Shown here in pieces: positions 61,301 to 64,000 of a stretch of 64,000 nt of DNA. The number at the start of each line of letters is the position of its first letter. Within the stretch, counting starts at the first letter, position 1. The notes beneath the pieces are model-generated. The model had not been told where the DNA came from and did not search any database. It worked only from the letters and a program-made list of their open reading frames with translations. This DNA comes from Dirofilaria immitis (Eukaryota; Nematoda; Chromadorea; Rhabditida; Onchocercidae): the NCBI GenBank assembly GCA_024305405.1, contig JAKNDB010000103.1, positions 620,001 to 684,000 of the forward strand. The letters are read 5' to 3'. The translations under genes and the position numbers were made by a program.

Positions 61301-64000
61301 ATTTAAATTAATTATAAGAAATTCGTTTATCGTTTCAGTGAAAATGGACCGCCTTTTATGATGAAATTAGCATCGGATTTCAAATTTGGCGCATATCTTA
61401 ATATCGTCTATAAAAAAGTACGTTCTTGTTCTTGTTTTATTTTTATGATAAACTTGCGATGACATCTATTATAAATCATGATATTTTGCCAACATTGTAA
61501 TATTCGAGATGTCATATTGATGAAACGTATCAATACGTTTCATTGCTACAGATAAATCCTTAATTCCATGTCTTACATTTTCCTATTCTGGCTTTATCCG
61601 AATAATATAATCAGTTAATTTGCCGAAAATCCAAATATTACAACGGTCGAAAAATGGATTCAGAGAAACAAAATAAAAGCAGATTGTTATTGAATCCAAA
61701 TTTGCTCGTTTCAGGTGGTGATAATGGTAATGGTTCGATGATTGTTACTGCAAAACAACGATTGGATCGTGAAGCTGAATTTCCCGGAAAACAACTCGAA
61801 ATTCCAATAATTCTGAAAGATTCGGGTGGTTTACAATCGGAACGTTCTGTTTACATCATTATTGGTGATGAGGTAGTTTTGCAATAATTTTGTACCGATA
61901 GTCATAATGCAAATAATAGGCTGTAATATCTAATTAACTTCATCTAAAATTTCAAGTATCGAATTTGATAGTATTATTTGAGCCCTGTTGAAGTTTCTAA
62001 AGAACATAGATTTGAGTGCTCAAAAAAATATCTAAATGTCTCTACATCAGATAACTAAATTATGTGATCTGCGGATAGCCTTATTTTCTGCAAATGAGAA
62101 TATTCGCTTTATGCTAAAATTTTTTATCATTGAAAAGGAAGCGCAGTAATAAAACTTTTAATCCTATTATTCTCCTCAATTTCATTCACTAAAAATTCAA
62201 TAAAATTTGGTCAAATAGGAAAGAAAATGGACTGGTCCTATCATTATCAAAAGAATTTTTGGACTTTAAATTATACGACACAGTCGGAGATCCATCCGTC
62301 TTAACAATTAGCATATTAAGAAAAGTAGACTGGTCATTTTGGTAAGAGACATGCAGTTTATAATTAAAAATTTTCTCAATACATTTTTGTTTTAATGAGA
62401 GTCTAACAGATGCAACTCCTAAGGAATAATGGATCTTGCCCTATATATTTTGTCGTCTTTTACATTTTCTGGGTCAAGGATCATACTTGTGAATAAAAAT
62501 CTCTGAGTTCTTATTGTCCATCTTTTGATCCATTATGATTGGGATAGGAATGAGTAGAATATTAATTTATTTCAAGTATCCATTCACTGCTAATCTTTTA
62601 TGTTTTAATAGAAGATCAAATATCGCATATTCTTTTTTATTAATGGGATATGTATGGAAAAGTTTGGAAATCGAAGGAATTTAATGGAAGCATTTCGTAG
62701 TATTAATTTGCTTTGAAGCGCATTTTGCTTCGCACTTTCAAAGACTGTAATTTTCTGATAATTTAAAAACATTTTCAGGAAATATTTCTATGCTTTCAAA
62801 TGTTTTTACTGATTAGTAAATGATTTAATAAAATCATGTATGTTTACCTAAATTATATTAAATTCTTAGTGTTTATTTTAGAACGATAATCCGATGAGAG
62901 ATGGTGAAATGACGATTTATGTGAATAGCTATCTGGGACGTCTCGGGAAAACAATGATTGGACGAGTATATGTTGAAGATAAAGATGACTGGGATTTGCC
63001 AGATAAAGTTTTCTCATGGGTTCCTGGTAAATCTTTACCTGGCTTCAATCTTGCTGTTAATGGAGAGGTAATTTTGTATTTTATTTGTAATTTTTCAATA
63101 AATTCATTTTTTTTTCAAATTATCATATGCAATAAAGAAATTGGAAGTTACTGAAACACTTGTATAGTTAATTTTAATATGATGATGATGTTGATGATGA
63201 AAATTTGCATACATTTTAACTGCTGATTATTTGGTCTAACAAGAACAGAAATAAAAATGAGGAAGAAAAATTAAGGCAAAGAGGAACTTTGATTGTCATG
63301 TAGAAAGTACTAAGTTGAGTCCGTATCTCTGGTAATTTTATAAAGCCTAATTCTTGTTTATGGTATATCAAAATCTTGACTTATATATATATATATATTT
63401 TTGAATAATATTTTGTTTTCTGTGTTCATATTTTGAGATCATAATTTTATTAATCAAATTCATAATTATCAGATCACAATGAATGCTGATATGCCTCCTC
63501 GAACGTATCGAATGACTGCTAATGTTATTGATAAACGACGTAATGAGAAAGCACAAGGTGTTGTTAATGTCATCATAAAGATGGTACCTGCTGCTGCCTT
63601 TGAAAATCAGGTTTTTATTTTTTCATTTTCTAAATTTAGTTTAGAAATTTACGAGCGAATTCTTTCAATTCAAAATTTTTAGTCGAAAATAAATTTTGAA
63701 TTAATTCTCGAAGATTGTTCTATAGGGTGCAGTAAGAATTATGTTATCTTCTAATGGTCTTGATTCACCGGGAAGTTTTATAAGAGTCGATTCAACCGGT
63801 TCCAGTCCGATGAGTCGATTTGTAGAAAAAATGAATAAATATTTAGATGGAAATTCTGAATTGGATGTTTTCTCGATCAAGGTTTCTGTTTCCTAAGAAT
63901 ATAATTTTATTATTTATGGTTGTGGCAAATTTTGCTTTATTTTAATATTGAGCTTATGTAATTACTGTATTATGGAGGTTACTTGCTTATCATATGAAAC
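10010..64000 (+). CDS. hmr-1: hmr-1 cadherin, long N-cadherin-like isoform (3' end beyond window)
   Basis: A classic cadherin: a calcium-dependent adhesion receptor linked to beta- and alpha-catenin at cell junctions. In C. elegans the long form acts in neurons. I place 44 coding exons (10,010 to 63,881), about 6.5 kb of coding sequence. They encode a signal peptide, about 18 EC repeats (junctions ending PSF, PKF, PPVF, and NDNAPxF) and the arthropod/nematode membrane-proximal domain ([18 protein letters not shown]). The last block is diagnostic of the DN-cadherin/HMR-1 group. EGF, laminin-G, transmembrane and catenin-binding regions are not in the window. All exon phases agree except four joins that need one extra base in a homopolymer (12,678-12,682; 35,916-35,918; 60,970-60,972; 61,412-61,417). 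Introns of about 7.5 and 20 kb are outliers. A second promoter for a short isoform is inferred near 56.7 kb. Confidence 0.93.
10084..12675. other. hmr-1 intron 1 (tentative)
   Basis: AT-rich, no supported exon or RNA gene. An intervening small coding exon cannot be excluded because of the phase problem at its right end. Confidence 0.45.
12676..12818 (+). CDS. hmr-1: hmr-1 exon 2, EC1 start
   Basis: Reads [19 protein letters not shown], typical of an EC repeat N-terminus. It ends AG|gtttgc in phase 2. Confidence 0.85.
12894..13052 (+). CDS. hmr-1: hmr-1 exon 3, EC1 second half
   Basis: The acceptor ttttcag is in phase with exon 2. It contains [18 protein letters not shown] where other ECs have the LDRE region. 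LDRE and the A-x-D calcium motif are absent. The donor gtatga leaves phase 2. Confidence 0.82.
13252..13456 (+). CDS. hmr-1: hmr-1 exon 4, EC1/EC2 boundary
   Basis: [17 protein letters not shown] gives a PxF repeat boundary without DxNDN, followed by several N-x-S/T sites. Phase 2 in, phase 0 out. Confidence 0.88.
13645..13862 (+). CDS. hmr-1: hmr-1 exon 5, EC2/EC3 boundary
   Basis: Contains [23 protein letters not shown] strands (as [11 protein letters not shown]) and the boundary [10 protein letters not shown], then [14 protein letters not shown] at the start of EC3. Phase 0 in, phase 2 out. Confidence 0.9.
15414..15561 (+). CDS. hmr-1: hmr-1 exon 6, EC3
   Basis: Ends with [13 protein letters not shown], the canonical V-A-x-D strand of an EC repeat. 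In phase with both neighbours. Confidence 0.92.
15835..16002 (+). CDS. hmr-1: hmr-1 exon 7, EC3/EC4 boundary
   Basis: Starts [12 protein letters not shown] (G-strand of EC3), followed by a basic stretch [12 protein letters not shown] and [10 protein letters not shown] (EC4 start). The acceptor gatttgaag is weak but phase and homology fit. Confidence 0.87.
16352..16511 (+). CDS. hmr-1: hmr-1 exon 8, EC4
   Basis: [20 protein letters not shown] matches the G-x-I-x-x-x-x-x-LDYE element. Ends in phase 1 before the 7.5-kb intron. Confidence 0.9.
16512..24015. other. 7.5-kb hmr-1 intron
   Basis: The flanking exons join in phase ([14 protein letters not shown]) with no missing EC segment, so no coding exon is needed inside. 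It contains an (AT)22 microsatellite, GC-richer patches near 17,635-17,769 and 19,340-19,470, and an FTZ-F1/SF-1-type TCAAGGTCA at 21,204-21,212. The size suggests a place for neuronal enhancers (inference). Confidence 0.8.
22328..22371. repeat. (AT)22 microsatellite
   Basis: 44 bases of uninterrupted AT dinucleotide repeat. Confidence 0.98.
24016..24140 (+). CDS. hmr-1: hmr-1 exon 9, EC4/EC5 boundary
   Basis: [20 protein letters not shown] is a DxDExPxF repeat linker. Phase 1 in, phase 0 out. Confidence 0.95.
24933..24999 (+). CDS. hmr-1: hmr-1 exon 10, EC5
   Basis: [18 protein letters not shown] carries the A-x-D-x-D-type calcium element. Short exon, phase 1 out at gttagt. Confidence 0.93.
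25547..25680 (+). CDS. hmr-1: hmr-1 exon 11, EC5; apparent AT donor
   Basis: [19 protein letters not shown] and [11 protein letters not shown] complete EC5. The only join that keeps frame and homology ends at CAG 25,680, but the next bases are ATAAGA instead of GTAAGA. Confidence 0.9.
25928..26034 (+). CDS. hmr-1: hmr-1 exon 12, EC5/EC6 boundary
   Basis: [19 protein letters not shown] is a diverged linker with GDRAPQF. Phase 0 in, phase 2 out. Confidence 0.93.
26198..26406 (+). CDS. hmr-1: hmr-1 exon 13, EC6
   Basis: [19 protein letters not shown] is the classic F-x-I-x-x-x-x-G-x-I...LDYE block. Phase 2 in, phase 1 out. Confidence 0.95.
26407..27861. other. hmr-1 intron, about 1.5 kb
   Basis: No exon or RNA gene seen; flanks join in phase (QLI|VVASEDG). 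Confidence 0.7.
27862..28008 (+). CDS. hmr-1: hmr-1 exon 14, EC6/EC7 boundary
   Basis: [20 protein letters not shown] is a perfect calcium-binding linker. Phase 1 in and out. Confidence 0.96.
28157..28359 (+). CDS. hmr-1: hmr-1 exon 15, EC7
   Basis: [18 protein letters not shown] and [17 protein letters not shown] show the A-x-D-x-D and A-T-D-x-G-x-P-P elements. Donor gtacgt. Confidence 0.96.
28569..28709 (+). CDS. hmr-1: hmr-1 exon 16, EC7/EC8 boundary
   Basis: [20 protein letters not shown] linker, then [11 protein letters not shown]. Phase 0 both ends. Confidence 0.95.
28819..28894 (+). CDS. hmr-1: hmr-1 exon 17, EC8; alternative acceptor 18 bases upstream
   Basis: [11 protein letters not shown] and FEIDRDT follow. 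An 18-base near-exact duplication (TTCAAGGTTCTCTATACA, then TTCAAGGTTTTCTATGCA) offers a second in-frame acceptor at 28,801 adding VLYTFK. The shorter form fits EC spacing better. Phase 1 out. Confidence 0.85.
29054..29203 (+). CDS. hmr-1: hmr-1 exon 18, EC8; GC donor
   Basis: [18 protein letters not shown] followed by TATVII. The frame requires the exon to end ATC-G before GCAAGT, a GC-AG intron with an otherwise ideal donor. Confidence 0.93.
29356..29468 (+). CDS. hmr-1: hmr-1 exon 19, EC8/EC9 boundary
   Basis: [15 protein letters not shown] linker, with NNN in place of NDN. Phase 1 in, phase 0 out. Confidence 0.95.
29657..29833 (+). CDS. hmr-1: hmr-1 exon 20, EC9
   Basis: [20 protein letters not shown] and [13 protein letters not shown]. 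Donor gtgagc. Phase 0 both ends. Confidence 0.96.
29938..30071 (+). CDS. hmr-1: hmr-1 exon 21, EC9/EC10 boundary
   Basis: ATDKGERPL and [18 protein letters not shown]. Phase 2 out. Confidence 0.96.
30704..30881 (+). CDS. hmr-1: hmr-1 exon 22, EC10
   Basis: [20 protein letters not shown] and [14 protein letters not shown]. Donor gttaat; phase 0 out. Confidence 0.95.
31064..31231 (+). CDS. hmr-1: hmr-1 exon 23, EC10/EC11 boundary
   Basis: [19 protein letters not shown] and an atypical linker [10 protein letters not shown] lacking NDN. Donor gtaagt. Confidence 0.94.
31549..31616 (+). CDS. hmr-1: hmr-1 exon 24, EC11
   Basis: [16 protein letters not shown]. Short exon, phase 2 out at gttagt. 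Confidence 0.88.
31692..31729. repeat. Intronic hairpin, 15-bp perfect stem, 8-nt loop
   Basis: GATTATCTCGTGATA (31,692-31,706) pairs with TATCACGAGATAATC (31,715-31,729); a further GAGATAATC follows at 31,730. Confidence 0.8.
32135..32288 (+). CDS. hmr-1: hmr-1 exon 25, EC11
   Basis: [19 protein letters not shown] and LTITAM, the LDYE...L-x-I-x-A element. Phase 2 in, phase 0 out. Confidence 0.94.
32408..32547 (+). CDS. hmr-1: hmr-1 exon 26, EC11/EC12 boundary
   Basis: [19 protein letters not shown] linker. Phase 0 in, phase 2 out. Confidence 0.94.
32662..32915 (+). CDS. hmr-1: hmr-1 exon 27, EC12
   Basis: [20 protein letters not shown], then [20 protein letters not shown] and a strand with EACDSF. 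Largest EC exon seen; phase 1 out. Confidence 0.96.
33262..33405 (+). CDS. hmr-1: hmr-1 exon 28, EC12/EC13 boundary
   Basis: [20 protein letters not shown] and VKAYDLDR. Phase 1 both ends. Confidence 0.96.
33548..33657 (+). CDS. hmr-1: hmr-1 exon 29, EC13
   Basis: [20 protein letters not shown]. Phase 0 out. Confidence 0.94.
33979..34173 (+). CDS. hmr-1: hmr-1 exon 30, EC13/EC14 boundary
   Basis: [18 protein letters not shown] and [19 protein letters not shown]. Phase 0 both ends. Confidence 0.96.
34366..34566 (+). CDS. hmr-1: hmr-1 exon 31, EC14
   Basis: [20 protein letters not shown] and [12 protein letters not shown]. Donor gtaagt. Confidence 0.96.
34875..34959 (+). CDS. hmr-1: hmr-1 exon 32, EC14/EC15 boundary
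   Basis: [20 protein letters not shown], then ENRDPG. Phase 1 out. Confidence 0.95.
35297..35451 (+). CDS. hmr-1: hmr-1 exon 33, EC15
   Basis: [20 protein letters not shown] and [13 protein letters not shown]. Phase 1 in, phase 0 out. Confidence 0.96.
35569..35653 (+). CDS. hmr-1: hmr-1 exon 34, EC15
   Basis: [20 protein letters not shown], then DKGSPSLE. Phase 1 out. Confidence 0.95.
35913..36062 (+). CDS. hmr-1: hmr-1 exon 35, EC15/EC16 boundary; one-base frame break
   Basis: [16 protein letters not shown] and [10 protein letters not shown]. The incoming phase 1 fits only if the G3 run at 35,916-35,918 is one G short (then GRGKVIIQV). Phase 2 out. Confidence 0.92.
36230..36445. repeat. 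TTATTATTAAT-rich imperfect repeats
   Basis: Many copies of TTATTATTAATT and its variants (for example 36,270-36,300 and 36,396-36,440) inside the short intron before exon 36. Confidence 0.7.
36448..36553 (+). CDS. hmr-1: hmr-1 exon 36, EC16; last exon before the 20-kb intron
   Basis: [20 protein letters not shown] and IGVLRVKK. Phase 2 in, phase 0 out; joins LLDYED of exon 37 to complete the EC motif. Confidence 0.94.
42135..42162. repeat. (CATCGT)n short repeat
   Basis: About four units of ATCGTC; explains the Val-Ile run of the overlapping open frame. Confidence 0.7.
49162..49337. repeat. 21-bp minisatellite, about 8 copies
   Basis: Unit close to CATAAGTTCTGCACTTTTGA(T), diverging rightward. 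Because 21 is a multiple of three it creates a spurious HKFCTFD peptide repeat. Confidence 0.9.
50069..50102. repeat. Hairpin, 15-bp perfect stem, 4-nt loop
   Basis: ATTTTCTTCATAAAA (50,069-50,083) and TTTTATGAAGAAAAT (50,088-50,102), flanked by CT-rich repeats. Confidence 0.75.
51461..51625. repeat. Degenerate 37-bp tandem repeat, about 4.5 copies
   Basis: CACGT(T/C)-led units start at 51,461, 51,498, 51,535, 51,573 and 51,608, each followed by TTTTAATATTCAGAT-like sequence. Confidence 0.8.
51914..51991 (+). CDS. Possible alternative first exon of hmr-1 (speculative)
   Basis: ACC precedes ATG; the frame reads [20 protein letters not shown] and FFPREN, a signal-peptide-like start, then a gtaagc donor in phase 0. 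Exon 37 at 56,654 also begins in phase 0, so the join is legal. The segment is GC-richer than its surroundings, but a C/T-rich tract could mimic this. No direct support. Confidence 0.25.
55741..55916. promoter_or_regulatory. Inverted repeat with three AAAGGTCA nuclear-receptor-type sites
   Basis: TCCAATCTGACCTTTAGCC (55,741-55,759) is perfectly inverted at 55,898-55,916. AAAGGTCA occurs at 55,902-55,909 and 55,877-55,884 on + and at 55,748-55,755 on -. This lies 1 kb upstream of the short-isoform exon. It could be a MITE remnant or a regulatory element. Confidence 0.4.
56654..56883 (+). CDS. hmr-1: hmr-1 exon 37 (long form only), EC16/EC17 boundary
   Basis: [28 protein letters not shown] and [16 protein letters not shown], the start of EC17. 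The donor gtgagt leaves phase 2, matching exon 38. In the long isoform this exon supplies the EC17 N-terminus that the exon at 56,974-57,285 supplies in the short isoform. Confidence 0.95.
56974..57285 (+). CDS. hmr-1: hmr-1 short-isoform (HMR-1A type) first coding exon; start uncertain
   Basis: A hydrophobic signal segment [19 protein letters not shown] (about 57,045-57,100) is followed, one frame off, by [20 protein letters not shown] and [11 protein letters not shown], an EC N-terminus. The frames merge if the T5 run at 57,120-57,124 is one T short (then LFFGSYPS). The exon ends AC|gtaagt in phase 2, the same as exon 37, so both splice to 60,495 (T or V, then FRINRQTD). Start candidates are the in-frame ATGs at 56,859, 56,865 and 56,871 inside exon 37, or ATG 56,974 if the T3 run at 56,989-56,991 is also one short. 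A ttttcag at 56,939-56,945 could be a cis or trans-splice acceptor. Confidence 0.72.
57286..60494. other. 3.2-kb hmr-1 intron shared by both isoforms
   Basis: No exon or RNA gene seen. A 16-base direct repeat TATTTAGATAATCATT occurs at 58,125 and 58,153. Confidence 0.7.
60495..60628 (+). CDS. hmr-1: hmr-1 exon 38, first exon common to both isoforms, EC17
   Basis: [19 protein letters not shown] and [10 protein letters not shown]. Takes phase 2 from either upstream exon; phase 1 out. Confidence 0.96.
60913..61071 (+). CDS. hmr-1: hmr-1 exon 39, EC17/EC18 boundary; one-base frame break
   Basis: [14 protein letters not shown], then after the C3 run 60,970-60,972 (apparently one C short) [20 protein letters not shown] and [10 protein letters not shown]. 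Donor gtatgc, phase 2 out. Confidence 0.93.
61339..61417 (+). CDS. hmr-1: hmr-1 exon 40, EC18
   Basis: [20 protein letters not shown] and NIVYKK. The outgoing phase 0 conflicts with the next exon by one base; an A7 rather than A6 run at 61,412-61,417 would cure it. Confidence 0.92.
61520..61543. repeat. Intronic hairpin, 11-bp stem, 2-nt loop
   Basis: ATGAAACGTAT and ATACGTTTCAT separated by CA. Confidence 0.6.
61715..61872 (+). CDS. hmr-1: hmr-1 exon 41, EC18
   Basis: [19 protein letters not shown], then [17 protein letters not shown] and IIGDE. Starts with two bases after tttcag; phase 0 out. Confidence 0.95.
61873..62881. other. hmr-1 intron, about 1 kb
   Basis: No exon seen; flanks join as GDE|NDNPM. 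Confidence 0.7.
62882..63067 (+). CDS. hmr-1: hmr-1 exon 42, EC18 end / membrane-proximal domain
   Basis: [19 protein letters not shown], then [19 protein letters not shown], the signature of the DN-cadherin/HMR-1 group. Phase 0 both ends. Confidence 0.97.
63473..63610 (+). CDS. hmr-1: hmr-1 exon 43, membrane-proximal domain
   Basis: [20 protein letters not shown] and [10 protein letters not shown]. Phase 0 both ends. Confidence 0.95.
63726..63881 (+). CDS. hmr-1: hmr-1 exon 44, last exon in the window
   Basis: [36 protein letters not shown] and LDVFSIK, matching the region between the EC array and the first EGF/LamG modules of DN-cadherin. Donor gtttct. The gene continues to the right. Confidence 0.93.

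Noticed and set aside
1..64000. tRNA, rRNA, CRISPR, operon or bacterial features
   Set aside because: No cloverleaf with a GGTTCGA-type arm, no rRNA-like stretch, no spaced direct-repeat array; the genes are spliced eukaryotic genes.

Overview
The window is strongly AT-rich, intron-rich animal DNA. Introns mostly end in TTTTCAG or TTTTAG, and the dominant gene is a classic cadherin of the HMR-1/N-cadherin type. This points to a nematode. A clade III (spirurid or filarial) worm would fit the base composition, but the sequence alone does not fix the species. All genes I can support lie on the + strand.

Region 1-2,330 holds the 3' part of a gene for the catalytic (MoaE/MOCS2B) subunit of molybdopterin synthase. 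It is preceded, in splice phase, by exons that look like the C-terminal half of a nicotinamide-riboside-kinase-like (NRK) P-loop kinase. The two parts meet in one exon at 1,149-1,262, so this is either a kinase-MoaE fusion or two overlapping reading frames.

Region 2,330-10,009 looks intergenic. It contains two clear inverted-repeat elements (2,953-3,060 and 6,305-6,527) and a short GC-richer patch (8,640-8,765).

Region 10,010-64,000 is one very large gene, the nematode hmr-1 cadherin, running off the right edge. I can place 44 exons of the long N-cadherin-like isoform: a signal-peptide exon (tentative), about 18 extracellular cadherin (EC) repeats and the start of the membrane-proximal region. 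EGF, laminin-G, transmembrane and catenin-binding parts must lie to the right. Two introns are exceptional: about 7.5 kb (16,512-24,015) and about 20 kb (36,554-56,653). Just after the exon that follows the 20-kb intron sits an alternative first exon (signal peptide plus the start of an EC repeat, ending 57,285). It ends in the same phase as the long-form exon at 56,654-56,883, and both can splice to the acceptor at 60,495. This is the two-isoform (HMR-1A/HMR-1B) architecture described in C. elegans.

A recurring oddity is that the otherwise excellent exons of both genes contain single-base frame breaks. All can be repaired by assuming one missing base in a short homopolymer. I read these as systematic homopolymer under-calling in the assembly rather than gene decay. 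Separate oddities are an apparent AT donor (25,681), a GC-AG intron (29,204) and a duplicated acceptor (28,801/28,819).
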